The notes below the pieces were generated by a model that saw only the letters and a list, made by a program, of their open reading frames with translations, was not told the DNA's origin and ran no database searches. From Oceanobacillus massiliensis str. N'diop (GTDB lineage: Bacteria > Bacillota > Bacilli > Bacillales > Amphibacillaceae), in contig NZ_HE610977.1 in assembly GCF_000285495.1 (NCBI RefSeq), positions 23,753 through 73,261 on the forward strand: DNA of 49,509 nt, written 5' to 3'. Shown one piece after another: positions 25,995 through 34,959 of the stretch. The position numbers were made by a program, and so were the translations under genes. Numbering within the stretch: position 1 is the first letter of the stretch; each line of letters begins with the position of its first letter.

Positions 25995-26023
25995 ATAATA
26001 AACACAAACTTTTAGCTTGTCAA
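25995..26023 (-). promoter_or_regulatory. SigA promoter of the ABC-FGE-sulfatase-GH2 operon
   Basis: TTGACA (26018-26023), exact 17-base spacer, TATTAT (25995-26000) on the minus strand, giving a leader of about 165 bases before the lipoprotein ATG. The operator covers the start point. Confidence 0.78.
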
Positions 26024-26123
26024 TGGTAATTGTTTGACTAATTAAAAAAACTTAAAATTGTATCGTTATAAAATTTACTTGATTTGTATCATAACCATTA
26101 AATATTCTGATAATAAACATTAG

Positions 26124-26140
26124 TTAATTAATTTAATTAA
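26124..26140. promoter_or_regulatory. ROK-repressor operator 2
   Basis: TTAATTAATTTAATTAA, the exact reverse complement of operators 1 and 3, about 100 bases upstream of the lipoprotein promoter. A second site here could allow looping with operator 1, or serve a weak plus-strand promoter (TATTAT-like at about 26146). Confidence 0.7.
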
Positions 26141-26293
26141 AGCTTATTATAAACATGGATTTTATGTATGTCAATTAGGTTTTAATACTTTGGGGAGGAT
26201 TCTATCTACCTTGAAATAAACGAACGTATCAGGTTTATTTAAAGCCCTAGCTTTCCCCTTGTGCTCATATCTGTCGGATTGCACTTTCTTCAT

Positions 26294-26568
26294 TTAGGTT
26301 AGTTTGGTGTCCAATTCCTTGCTACCCCCAACACTTCTGGATGATTCGATTTTGCTGAGCATAAACTTTACGGCATTGATGTGTTTCCGCGAAATTCAGC
26401 CGGCTTTTGCAAATCAATCTTATTGAACCAATATCCAAATTTATATACAGATCCATCCCTCCCCAAGCAGCACAAGATTCGGTAGTATCTTCCATTGATT
26501 AATTTGCTCCTTTCTTTTTACTTTGCCGGTAGACTGTTTTGACCTGTCCCATCAATCGCGATCCGCAT
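26294..26568 (-). pseudogene. Possible decayed gene upstream of galK, not recognised
   Basis: Minus-strand stretch with protein-like sequence broken by a stop and a frame change: MRIAIDGTGQNSLPAK then TAA, then in the same frame RYYRILCCLGRDGSVYKFGY and WFNKIDLQKPAEFRGN, then after a shift near 26370 VKFMLSKIESSRSVGGSKEL. An alternative intact 57-codon frame (26322-26495) starts MEDTTESCAAWGG with a binding site but has an unconvincing composition. No family is recognised. The remainder of 25824-26779 holds the promoters and operators listed. Confidence 0.3.
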
Positions 26569-26666
26569 AATTTACATAAATATTTTATAAATGACTTCTA
26601 TCCTGACAGTTCACTCTCATATCCTCTTTCAATTAATCCTTGTTTTTATAAAATAAATATAGTACC

Positions 26667-26696
26667 ATTAAGTTAATTAAATTAATTAACTATTAT
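26667..26696 (+). promoter_or_regulatory. galK promoter with ROK operator 3 in its spacer
   Basis: The operator TTAATTAAATTAATTAA (26673-26689) lies between a weak -35 (TTAAGT, 26669-26674) and TATTAT (26692-26697), spacer 17. Transcription would start about 75 bases before galK. Identical to operator 1. Confidence 0.68.
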
Positions 26697-26779
26697 AGTT
26701 TTTTATTAATATTTAAAACATTTTATGTACGTATTTCTCTTTGAAATTCCACCTAATACAGATAATATAGGAGGTTATT

Positions 26780-27964
26780 ATGAATACACAGGAACTCGCA
26801 AACGTATTCCAGGAAAAATTTGGAACCCCCCCACTACCTCGGTCCTTCTTTGCCCCAGGAAGAATCAACTTAATAGGTGAACATACAGACTACAATGGTG
26901 GGCATGTATTCCCTGCATCAATCTCTTTAGGAACATATGCCATAGGGAATAAACGAAACGATAAACGATTGCGGCTTTATTCGATGAATTTTGCTCAGAT
27001 GGGAATCATGGAATGTGATCTATCTGATTTATCCTTTAATGACAATCATGATTGGGCCAACTATCCAAAAGGAATGCTTCTATACTTACAAAAATCCGGA
27101 TATGACATTTCACATGGCGCTGATATTTTATTTTTTGGAAACATTCCAAGTGGTGCGGGTCTCTCTTCTTCTGCTTCGATTGAAATGGTAACGGGAATTC
27201 TTTTGGAAGGAATATATGATCTAACCATTGACCGTTTGAAAATTATTCAACTCGGACAAATGGTTGAAAATGAGTATATTGGTGTGAATAGTGGAATCAT
27301 GGATCAATTTGCAGTCGGGAAAGGAATGAAAGACCATGCCATTCTATTAAACTGCAAAACATTAGAATATCAATATGCACCAATTTCACTAAAAAAACAC
27401 GCTGTTATTATCATTAATTCGAACAAACAACGTACGCTTTCAGGTTCCAAATATAATGAACGGCGTAAACAATGTGAACTTGCCCTTAAAGACTTGCAAA
27501 CGGAATGCCATATAGACAGTCTTGGAGAATTGACTATAGAAGAATTTGAGAAGCATAAACACCTTATCACGAACATAACGAATCGGAAGCGAACTAAACA
27601 TATCGTATACGAAAACGCCCGTACTTTAGAAGCGCTTGATAAATTACGAATGGGTGATCTGCAAGGATTTGGGAAATTAATGAATGAATCCCATATTTCA
27701 CTTAAGGATGACTATGAAGTTACCGGACTCGAACTTGATACCATTGTGCAAGCCGCCTGGAAACAGGAAGGTATATTAGGGGCACGAATGACCGGTGCTG
27801 GTTTTGGAGGATGTGCGATCGCAATTGTTGAAAAAAATAAGGTTGAAGACTTCAAGAAAAAGGTAAACGCAATCTATCATCGTACTATTGGCTACGACGC
27901 AACTTTCTATACTGCATCAATCGGTGATGGTGCAAAAGAAATTTCAAAGGAAGTGGTACAATGA
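26780..27964 (+). CDS. galK: Galactokinase
   Basis: Phosphorylates galactose to galactose-1-phosphate with ATP. The GHMP-kinase signatures are complete: APGRINLIGEHTDYNGG (residues 25-41), SGAGLSSSAS for ATP binding, and MTGAGFGGCAIA near the C-terminus; 394 residues is standard. AGGAGG precedes the ATG. First gene of galK-galE-galT-galM; its stop overlaps the galE start by 4 bases. Confidence 0.97.
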   Translation: MNTQELANVFQEKFGTPPLPRSFFAPGRINLIGEHTDYNGGHVFPASISLGTYAIGNKRNDKRLRLYSMNFAQMGIMECDLSDLSFNDNHDWANYPKGMLLYLQKSGYDISHGADILFFGNIPSGAGLSSSASIEMVTGILLEGIYDLTIDRLKIIQLGQMVENEYIGVNSGIMDQFAVGKGMKDHAILLNCKTLEYQYAPISLKKHAVIIINSNKQRTLSGSKYNERRKQCELALKDLQTECHIDSLGELTIEEFEKHKHLITNITNRKRTKHIVYENARTLEALDKLRMGDLQGFGKLMNESHISLKDDYEVTGLELDTIVQAAWKQEGILGARMTGAGFGGCAIAIVEKNKVEDFKKKVNAIYHRTIGYDATFYTASIGDGAKEISKEVVQ

Positions 27965-28962
27965 GTGTTCTAGTTTTAGGTGGTGCTGGTTACATTGGCT
28001 CCCATGCCGTATATCAACTGATTGATCAAGGGGAAAATGTTGTTGTCGTCGATAATTTGGAGACAGGACACAAAGAATCACTACATCCAAACGCGACATT
28101 TTATCAGGGGGACATTCGAGATATCAAATTCCTCCGCAGTGTATTCGAAAAGGAGTCCATTAATGGCGTTATTCATTTTGCAGCAACCTCTCTTGTGGGT
28201 GAATCAATGGAAAACCCTCTTAAATACTTTGACAACAATGTTTATGGAACTCAAGTTTTGTTGCAAGTTATGGTTGAGCACGATGTAAGGAATATCGTAT
28301 TTTCATCAACGGCCGCAGTCTACGGGGAACCTGACTCGCTCCCACTTACGGAAACAATGGCAACAAATCCAACAAGTACTTATGGTGAAACAAAATTAAC
28401 AATGGAAAAACTAATGAAATGGACCGAGCATGCACATCGCCTAAATTATGTTTCTTTACGTTATTTCAATGTTGCTGGTGCGCGGGAATCTGCTGAGATT
28501 GGTGAAGATCATCGTCCAGAGACTCATCTTCTACCGATAATTTTACAAACTGCACTTAATAAGCGCTCCCATGTCACTATTTTCGGTAAAGATTATGATA
28601 CACCAGATGGCACATGTATCCGCGATTATGTCCATATAGAAGATCTAATCGATGCCCATCTATTAGCATTGAACTATTTATTAGAAGGTGGTTCAAGTGA
28701 TATTTTCAACCTAGGAAGTAATCAAGGGTTTTCCGTGAAAGAAATGATTGAAACAGCGCGAATTATAACAGGCAAAGATATACCAGCTATCGTTGGCAAG
28801 CGTCGTTCCGGAGATCCCAGCACATTAATTGCAAGCTCAGCCAAAGCCAAGCAAGTGCTAAACTGGAAGCCAAAACGCACTTCGTTAAATCAAATCATTC
28901 AGGATGCCTGGAACTGGCATTCCCTATATCCTGATGGATACGGCAAGGGCGTGGGAAAATGA
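27961..28962 (+). CDS. galE: UDP-glucose 4-epimerase
   Basis: Interconverts UDP-galactose and UDP-glucose. NAD-binding GGAGYIGSH (7-15), catalytic Y141-x-x-x-K145 in TYGETK, and the serine/threonine triad in SSTAAVYG; 333 residues. Overlaps galK and galT by 4 bases on each side (ATGA), so translation is coupled across the operon. Confidence 0.97.
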   Translation: MSVLVLGGAGYIGSHAVYQLIDQGENVVVVDNLETGHKESLHPNATFYQGDIRDIKFLRSVFEKESINGVIHFAATSLVGESMENPLKYFDNNVYGTQVLLQVMVEHDVRNIVFSSTAAVYGEPDSLPLTETMATNPTSTYGETKLTMEKLMKWTEHAHRLNYVSLRYFNVAGARESAEIGEDHRPETHLLPIILQTALNKRSHVTIFGKDYDTPDGTCIRDYVHIEDLIDAHLLALNYLLEGGSSDIFNLGSNQGFSVKEMIETARIITGKDIPAIVGKRRSGDPSTLIASSAKAKQVLNWKPKRTSLNQIIQDAWNWHSLYPDGYGKGVGK

Positions 28963-30437
28963 TTCATGAGTACATTACTGGTCTCATCGAAAAAGGAATT
29001 GAGACAAAACTCATCGAGCATGCAGACAAAATTTATGTACGAAATCAAGTTATGAATCTACTGCAAATAGAATCATTCCCAGATGAAGCCGACCGGATTA
29101 TAAATGACTCTATCCCAAATATACTTGAAAAAATAATTACCTATGCCATTGATCACGGCGTAATTGAAGATGTTTTGGATGATAAGGAAATTCTATCAGC
29201 GAATATCATGAATTGCTTTGTTGCAAGGCCATCTGTTATTAATGCAAACTTTAACAGAAAATATGAACAATCACCTAAAGCAGCGACTGATTATTTCTAT
29301 CAGCTCAGTATAAACAGTAACTATATTCAGATGAATCGGATCAAAAACAATATATCCTTTAAAGCTGAAACAATCTATGGGGAGCTAGATATTACCATTA
29401 ATCTGTCAAAGCCTGAAAAAGATCCTGATCAGATTAAACGCGAACGGGCAATGAAAGCGAATGTAAATTATCCAAAATGCCTGCTATGCTACGAAAATGA
29501 AGGATATGCAGGCAGAATCGGTCATCCAGCGAGAGCAAATCATCGTGTCGTTAAGATTCAAAATGCAGGGGAAAATTGGTACCTGCAATATTCCCCGTAT
29601 GTCTATTATAATGAGCACAGTATTTTGCTATCACAAGAACATCGTGCCATGAAAATTGACAAAAGGACATTTGAAAGACTACTGACTTTCACAGAAAAAT
29701 TCCCTCATTATTTTATTGGATCAAATGCAGACTTACCGATAGTAGGCGGCTCGATATTAAGTCATGATCATTATCAAGCAGGGCATTACGAGTTTGCGAT
29801 GACAAATGCCGCAGAAGATTATTCATTCAAATTATCCGGCTATCCAGAAATTAATGCGGCTATATTGAAATGGCCACTATCTGTCATTCGTTTAAAGGGG
29901 GAGCAAATAAATACGCTTGCTCAAGCAGCTGACCATATTTTACAAACATGGAAATATTATTCAGATGAGCTGGCAAATGTGATTGCATTTACCGGGGATA
30001 CGCCACATAACACGATTACACCAATAGCCAGGAGTCGAAATGGTGGCTTTGAGATCGACCTTGCGTTGCGGAACAATCGCATATCAGAGGAACATCCACT
30101 GGGCATCTTCCATCCGCATGCAGATGTACATCATATTAAAAAAGAAAATATTGGTTTAATTGAAGTGATGGGGCTCGCTGTCTTACCTCCAAGATTGAAG
30201 GATGAGTTAATAGAAATCAGAAATTTTTTGATTGGCGCAACAACTAAGGTTGAAGCATACCATCAAGCATGGGCTGATTGGATAAAGCATGAGTATGGAA
30301 CACTTTCTTCCCCCAAGCAAGCTGAAATGATTTTAAAAAAAGAGCTCGGAAGGAAATTTGTAAAAGTGCTAGAAGACGCTGGTGTATTTAAGGAGCAAAT
30401 TGCATTTGAACGATTTATTGAAACATTAAATAGGTAG
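28959..30437 (+). CDS. galT: UDP-glucose--hexose-1-phosphate uridylyltransferase, Firmicute GalT class
   Basis: Exchanges galactose-1-phosphate with UDP-glucose. 492 residues, the long Firmicute form (GalT class 2) rather than the 350-residue enterobacterial one. The N-terminal half has the conserved MNCFVARPSVINANF, the centre ANHRVVKIQNAGENWYLQYSPYVYYNEHS, and GGSILSHDHYQAGHYEF holds the HxHxxH-like nucleotide-transfer histidines. Third gene of the gal operon. Confidence 0.96.
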   Translation: MIHEYITGLIEKGIETKLIEHADKIYVRNQVMNLLQIESFPDEADRIINDSIPNILEKIITYAIDHGVIEDVLDDKEILSANIMNCFVARPSVINANFNRKYEQSPKAATDYFYQLSINSNYIQMNRIKNNISFKAETIYGELDITINLSKPEKDPDQIKRERAMKANVNYPKCLLCYENEGYAGRIGHPARANHRVVKIQNAGENWYLQYSPYVYYNEHSILLSQEHRAMKIDKRTFERLLTFTEKFPHYFIGSNADLPIVGGSILSHDHYQAGHYEFAMTNAAEDYSFKLSGYPEINAAILKWPLSVIRLKGEQINTLAQAADHILQTWKYYSDELANVIAFTGDTPHNTITPIARSRNGGFEIDLALRNNRISEEHPLGIFHPHADVHHIKKENIGLIEVMGLAVLPPRLKDELIEIRNFLIGATTKVEAYHQAWADWIKHEYGTLSSPKQAEMILKKELGRKFVKVLEDAGVFKEQIAFERFIETLNR

Positions 30438-30449
30438 GTGGCTGAAACA

Positions 30450-31490
30450 ATGAGGATAGATATCAAAGATATTTTAGGAAAATGGAAGGAATACACTTTA
30501 TTCAATGATATGGGAATGACAGTCAGTGTCCTCGATTACGGTGGGATTATTACAGAAATTATGGTTCCCGACCGTAATGGAAAATTTGGGAATGTCGTAC
30601 TTGGATTCAAAAATTATACTGAATATGAGCAGAATCATTCCAATTATTTTGGTGCCATTATTGGACGTGTTGCAGGAAGAATTGAAGATGCTTCATTCGA
30701 AATCAATAATCAGCCCTATCACCTGGAAGCTAATGAAGGACATCATCAACTCCACGGAGGATCCAAAGGATTTCACCAGGTTAAATGGAGTGTCACACCA
30801 TTTCAGAACAAAAAAGCTGTCGGGATTAGACTGGACCATAAGAGCATTGACGGAGAAGGAGGATATCCTGGAAATATAGATATTACTGTCACTTACACGT
30901 TAACGAATGATAATAAACTCACACTTGAATATTCAGCGACTAGCGATAAAACCACTGCGCTTGCGTTAACAAATCACTCTTACTTTAATTTGAATGGCGA
31001 TTTGAAAAATACGGTTGAGAATCATCACGTCACTATTGACAGCGGGCATTTTGTCGAACTTAACCAGGAACTGATTCCAACTGGCAGACTGATAAGTGTT
31101 GATGAAACCTCATTTGACTTTCGTGGTGGAAGATTACTAAAAGAAGGATTCGAAGATGTTTCCGTTCAAAATAAAATTGCTGGTAAAGGTTATGATCATT
31201 ATTTTGTTTTTGATCATCATTTAGAAAATAATGCTGTTGTACAAGAAAGCAGCAGTGGACGCATTATGACTATGAAAACGGACCAGCCAGGTATGGTCAT
31301 GTATACTTCTAATACCCTGATGGATGGATTGGAATTGAAAGAAGGTCCATCAAGAAGATATCTTGGTGTATGTTTGGAAACCCAAAGCTCGCCAGCATCG
31401 TTACATCATGAAGGCTTTCCAAGTGTTATTTTGCCAGCAGGAGAATGCTATCAAAAACAGACCGTATTTACTTTTGGTTTGCAATCGTAA
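30450..31490 (+). CDS. galM: Aldose 1-epimerase (galactose mutarotase)
   Basis: Converts beta- to alpha-galactose, the form used by GalK. 346 residues; the family motifs GRVAGRIEDASF, NEGHHQLHGGSKGFHQ (catalytic His region), LTNHSYFNLNG and the C-terminal VCLETQSSPASLHHEGFPS are present, with the catalytic Glu near the end. Start at the ATG (30450) because AGGTAGGTGG lies 8 bases upstream; a GTG at 30438 sits directly after the galT stop. The presence of a beta-galactose-specific mutarotase fits release of beta-galactose by the GH2 enzyme. Confidence 0.95.
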   Translation: MRIDIKDILGKWKEYTLFNDMGMTVSVLDYGGIITEIMVPDRNGKFGNVVLGFKNYTEYEQNHSNYFGAIIGRVAGRIEDASFEINNQPYHLEANEGHHQLHGGSKGFHQVKWSVTPFQNKKAVGIRLDHKSIDGEGGYPGNIDITVTYTLTNDNKLTLEYSATSDKTTALALTNHSYFNLNGDLKNTVENHHVTIDSGHFVELNQELIPTGRLISVDETSFDFRGGRLLKEGFEDVSVQNKIAGKGYDHYFVFDHHLENNAVVQESSSGRIMTMKTDQPGMVMYTSNTLMDGLELKEGPSRRYLGVCLETQSSPASLHHEGFPSVILPAGECYQKQTVFTFGLQS

Positions 31491-31521
31491 ATTTAACAAT
31501 CATAAATTTAAACCAAAATAT

Positions 31522-31554
31522 AAAAGCTGAAACACGGATGTGTTCAGCTTTTTT
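31522..31554. terminator. Terminator of the gal operon, shared with the ROK gene
   Basis: Strong stem AAAAGCTGAA-ACA / TGT-TTCAGCTTTT with a short loop and T run; it overlaps the last codons of the convergent ROK repressor gene (stop at 31544). Confidence 0.85.
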
Positions 31555-32725
31555 CAACTGGATCAAATAGTTCTACGAGAAGTAAGGATACTGCTCCAAG
31601 CAATGTTGCATCTTCACCAAGCTTACTTATAGAAACCTTGGTTTGCTTTGCTTTTAAGATTAGTGCGCGTTGTTCAATTGTTTGCTGGATTGCGGGCAAA
31701 ATATACTTTTCACCTTTCATCACCCCACCACCCAAAATAATCTTACTTGGATTGATTAGATGAATTAAATTCGTTAAACCGATTCCTATTATTTTCCCTG
31801 TTTCTTGTAGAATGTTTCTATAGAAGTCATCTCCATTTTGAGCCAACTCAAAGACGTCCTTACCGGTCAAACCTTCCCTATGCTGCCTATCCGGCGCTTG
31901 GTTACTTGCTCTCTTTGCAATCGCTTCACCACTGACAAAGGTTTGCAGACACCCGACATTTCCGCACTCACAGGTTTCCCCATTCATATCAACTGTCATA
32001 TGACCAACTTCCCCAGCGATATCATGTTCACCGTGGTACAGCTTTCCATTGATAACTAATCCCGAGCCAACACCGCGGCCAATATTTACAGCAACCATAC
32101 TGTCCTCGTCACCATATCCGCCAAACCACGATTCTCCTAATGCCATTGCCCGTGCATCATTTTCAACCTTTATTGTTAGGTTAAATTCTTGCTCAAGCTC
32201 CGTTTTAATAGGAATATTTATTAAGTTCAGATTAGGCGCAATAACTGATGTTCCTGTTTCAACATCAACAACACCATGCATGGCTACACCAATGCCTAAT
32301 ATTTTTTCCTGATTTACAGTTGAAGAATGCAGGATTTTCCAAATGGTTTCTTTTAATATCGTTAAAAATTCATTGTTTGTTATCGGTTTTTTAAGCTTAT
32401 TATGCGCTCTCTCACAGATTTCTCCTTTTAAATCAGTGAGAATACATTCTACTGTTTCCGGTCCAGCATCAACACCAATCACATAAAATGCTTCATTATT
32501 GATATGTAACATCGTGGGCTTCCGGCCGCCCTGAGATTTACCCAGACTGCTCTCTCTTACTAATTCTTGCTCAATCAATTCTTTCACAATACTGCTAACT
32601 GTTGGGGGAGTAAGTTCTATCTCTTTTGCAATTTGCGCTCGTGAAATCGGCTCTGCTGTACGAATCTTGTTTAATATGTTTGATTTATTTACTGATTTCA
32701 TTAATTGGAATGTACCACGCTGCAT
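31544..32725 (-). CDS. ROK-family transcriptional repressor (XylR/NagC type)
   Basis: 393 residues: N-terminal winged helix-turn-helix (about 10-65, ISRAQIAKEIELTPPTVSSIVKELI) and a sugar-kinase-like ROK domain. The zinc motif C252-E-C-G-N-V-G-C259, GEVGHM (238-243) and the Asp of ENDARA (D190) are intact. Such proteins bind operators until a sugar ligand is present. It converges on galM and its own promoter carries a degenerate copy of the operator found before the ABC-sulfatase and gal operons, so it is the obvious regulator of both. Effector (galactose, a phosphate or the imported oligosaccharide) is unknown. Confidence 0.92.
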   Translation of the reverse strand: MQRGTFQLMKSVNKSNILNKIRTAEPISRAQIAKEIELTPPTVSSIVKELIEQELVRESSLGKSQGGRKPTMLHINNEAFYVIGVDAGPETVECILTDLKGEICERAHNKLKKPITNNEFLTILKETIWKILHSSTVNQEKILGIGVAMHGVVDVETGTSVIAPNLNLINIPIKTELEQEFNLTIKVENDARAMALGESWFGGYGDEDSMVAVNIGRGVGSGLVINGKLYHGEHDIAGEVGHMTVDMNGETCECGNVGCLQTFVSGEAIAKRASNQAPDRQHREGLTGKDVFELAQNGDDFYRNILQETGKIIGIGLTNLIHLINPSKIILGGGVMKGEKYILPAIQQTIEQRALILKAKQTKVSISKLGEDATLLGAVSLLLVELFDPVEKS

Positions 32726-32759
32726 GAAATTTCCTCCATTTATCTTCTATCTTGAATAT

Positions 32760-32788
32760 ATTATATCATAGTTAGTTAATTTAACTTA
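32760..32788 (-). promoter_or_regulatory. Promoter of the ROK gene with operator 4
   Basis: TATAAT (32760-32765) on the minus strand, with TTAGTTAATTTAACTTA (32772-32788) directly upstream. This differs from operator 2 (TTAATTAATTTAATTAA) at two positions, symmetric in the two half-sites. Suggests weak autoregulation. Confidence 0.6.
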
Positions 32789-32939
32789 TGATTGTACTGC
32801 ATTACAATTTCATTTTCGGTGATTATTCGAAAAGTCTATATTGCTTTTTCGATATCTAAAGTAAAAATCAATCAAAAAAATACCGCTCAGTTTGAATCAT
32901 ACCTGAACGATATTTTATAGTAAGACAGTTAATCAAATT

Positions 32940-33009
32940 TTTGCCGATTTTGTGGGTGCGGACCTATTAATATACCTACCACCAACAGAACACCCACATT
33001 ACCGGCAAA
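32940..33009 (-). terminator. Long hairpin after glnA, probable terminator
   Basis: Arms TTTGCCG..TGTGGGTG and CACCCACA..CGGCAAA (32940-32958 and 32991-33009) close a long loop, 18 bases after the glnA stop; AAAAATTT follows on the minus strand. The rest of 32726-33026 holds an imperfect hairpin at about 32878-32920 and the ROK promoter; no gene is seen. Confidence 0.6.
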
Positions 33010-33026
33010 TATCTATTACTCTTTGC

Positions 33027-34364
33027 TTAGTAGTTAGATAGATACTGTTCGCGCTCCCAAGGATGTACGGTTGTGCGGAACATATCCCACTCAATTTCTT
33101 TTGCTTCAATAAAGTGTTCGAACAGATGTTCGCCAAGTGCACTAACAAGGACTTCATCCTGTTGTAATTCCACTAGCGCATGCATTAATGTAGCCGGCAG
33201 ATCTTGAATGCCGTTTGCTTCACGTTCTGCTTTATCCATAACATAGATATTACGGTCAATTGCAGCAGGTGCCTCAAGCTTGTTTTCAACACCATCCAGT
33301 CCTGCAGCCAATAATACTGACAATGCCATGTATGGGTTTGCAGCTGGATCAACACTTCTTACTTCGATACGTGTGCTTAGTCCTCTTGAGCTAGGAACAC
33401 GAATCAGCGGACTGCGGTTTGAACCGGACCAGGCAACATAACATGGTGCTTCATATCCAGGAACCAGACGCTTGTAAGAGTTGATAGTAGGGTTCGTAAC
33501 AGCTGTAAAGCTTGTTGCATGCTTTAGAATACCAGCAAGGAAATTATAGGCTGTACCACTTAATTCCAAATCGCCGCTTTCATCAAAGAATGCATTTTTG
33601 CCATCCTTAAATAGGGACATATTGGTATGCATACCAGAGCCGTTCACTCCGAATAGTGGCTTAGGCATAAATGTCGCATGCAAGTTATGTTTTCTGGCAA
33701 TCGTTTTTACTACTAATTTAAATGTTTGAATATCATCTGCATGTTTTACAGCATTTGAATACTTAAAATCGATTTCATGCTGACCTGGAGCCACTTCATG
33801 GTGGGAAGCTTCAATTTCAAAGCCCATTTCTTCCAGTTCAAGGACGATATCTCTACGGCAGTTTTCACCTAAATCAGTTGGAGCAAGGTCAAAATATCCG
33901 CCATGGTCATTCAGTTCAAGAGTAGGTTCGCCTTTTTCATCTAATTTAAACAAGAAGAATTCAGGTTCTGTACCAATATTGAATGCATCAAAACCTAGCT
34001 CTTCCATTTTCTTCAGGTTGCGTTTCAAATTATATCTTGGGCAACCTTCAAATGGAGTGCCATCAGGATTGTAGATGTCACAAATGAAACGGGCCACTTT
34101 TCCTTTTTCAGATGTCCAAGGAAATACAACAAATGTATCTAAATCAGGATATAACAGCATATCAGACTCTTCAATGCGTACAAATCCTTCGATGGATGAT
34201 CCATCAAACATCATTTTGTTATCCAGCGCTTTGTCCAGCTGGCTTAAAGGAATTTCAACGTTCTTAATGATTCCAAGCATATCCGTAAATTGCAGACGGA
34301 TAAATCTCACATTTTCCTCTTTAATCTGTTGAATGATTGCTTCTCTTGTAAATCTCTCTCCCAT
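33027..34364 (-). CDS. glnA: Type I glutamine synthetase
   Basis: Makes glutamine from glutamate, ammonia and ATP; dodecamer in the cytoplasm. 445 residues, the GSI-alpha length of Bacillus. Seen: [30 protein letters not shown] (metal-binding Glu), [32 protein letters not shown] and [24 protein letters not shown]. The feedback-inhibited Bacillus enzyme controls GlnR and TnrA by direct contact. Second gene of glnR-glnA. Confidence 0.98.
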   Translation of the reverse strand: MGERFTREAIIQQIKEENVRFIRLQFTDMLGIIKNVEIPLSQLDKALDNKMMFDGSSIEGFVRIEESDMLLYPDLDTFVVFPWTSEKGKVARFICDIYNPDGTPFEGCPRYNLKRNLKKMEELGFDAFNIGTEPEFFLFKLDEKGEPTLELNDHGGYFDLAPTDLGENCRRDIVLELEEMGFEIEASHHEVAPGQHEIDFKYSNAVKHADDIQTFKLVVKTIARKHNLHATFMPKPLFGVNGSGMHTNMSLFKDGKNAFFDESGDLELSGTAYNFLAGILKHATSFTAVTNPTINSYKRLVPGYEAPCYVAWSGSNRSPLIRVPSSRGLSTRIEVRSVDPAANPYMALSVLLAAGLDGVENKLEAPAAIDRNIYVMDKAEREANGIQDLPATLMHALVELQQDEVLVSALGEHLFEHFIEAKEIEWDMFRTTVHPWEREQYLSNY

Positions 34365-34453
34365 TCATATTCCTCCTAAAAATTTATTATAAGTATTAAA
34401 TTAGAAAAAACGGCGCATCATTATGTATGAAGCTCTATTTTTCCAATACTTTA

Positions 34454-34846
34454 TCAATTTTTTACGAAAAACCTTGATAGTTCACCCTGTCTAATACTTG
34501 TTCTTCCTAGTCTTCCAGCATTGTTCAGTTCATTTCTGAGAATGTTTCTGAGCTCTTTATCAGATAGGCTGGATTCCTGCTCTTTCTTTTTTTCTGCTTC
34601 CTTCACTTCTTCAGCAAGCAGAAGCTTAATGCCGGCCATATTCAAGCCTTTATCAAGAAGGTCTTTGATCTCGAGCAGTTTATCCACATCATTAAAAGAA
34701 AACAACCGCTGATTTCCCGAAGTTCGTTCAGGCTTGATCAGTTCATTTTCCTCATAATACCTGATTTGTCTGGCGGTTAGTTCTGTCAGCTTAATAACTA
34801 TACCAATTGAGAACAAGGGCATCGAACGACGATCTTTATCATTCAA
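34454..34846 (-). CDS. glnR: GlnR nitrogen repressor (MerR family)
   Basis: 130 residues: MerR-type helix-turn-helix and wing (about 10-80, [35 protein letters not shown]) followed by a C-terminal helix and the short regulatory tail ([16 protein letters not shown]) that senses feedback-inhibited glutamine synthetase. Represses glnRA under nitrogen excess. Forms an operon with glnA, 89 bases apart, and its promoter has GlnR/TnrA sites. Confidence 0.96.
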   Translation of the reverse strand: MNDKDRRSMPLFSIGIVIKLTELTARQIRYYEENELIKPERTSGNQRLFSFNDVDKLLEIKDLLDKGLNMAGIKLLLAEEVKEAEKKKEQESSLSDKELRNILRNELNNAGRLGRTSIRQGELSRFFVKN

Positions 34847-34910
34847 AAGATAACCCCCTTAATCATTTATACACCAAGTATAAAATATGTAAATTTATAT
34901 GTCAACAATA

Positions 34911-34927
34911 TGTTAGTGTTTCTGACA
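34911..34927. promoter_or_regulatory. GlnR/TnrA box upstream of glnR
   Basis: TGTTAGTGTTTCTGACA matches TGTNA-N7-TNACA exactly, 65 bases upstream of glnR. A second, degenerate copy TGTAAATTTATATGTCA lies at 34888-34904; two sites is also the B. subtilis arrangement. Confidence 0.82.
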
Positions 34928-34959
34928 TCGAAATCTCTAAAATATCAGACTTTAGTACT

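Noticed and set aside
25960-26160. CRISPR-like or satellite repeat in the AT-rich intergenic region
   Set aside because: The repeated 17-mers are palindromic operators at promoters, not regularly spaced repeats with unique spacers.
17948-32788. Sugar island as a recent mobile insertion with repeats at its ends
   Set aside because: It interrupts no gene and I found no direct repeats, integrase or tRNA at the borders (lexA terminator and glnA terminator). Transfer is possible but not shown.
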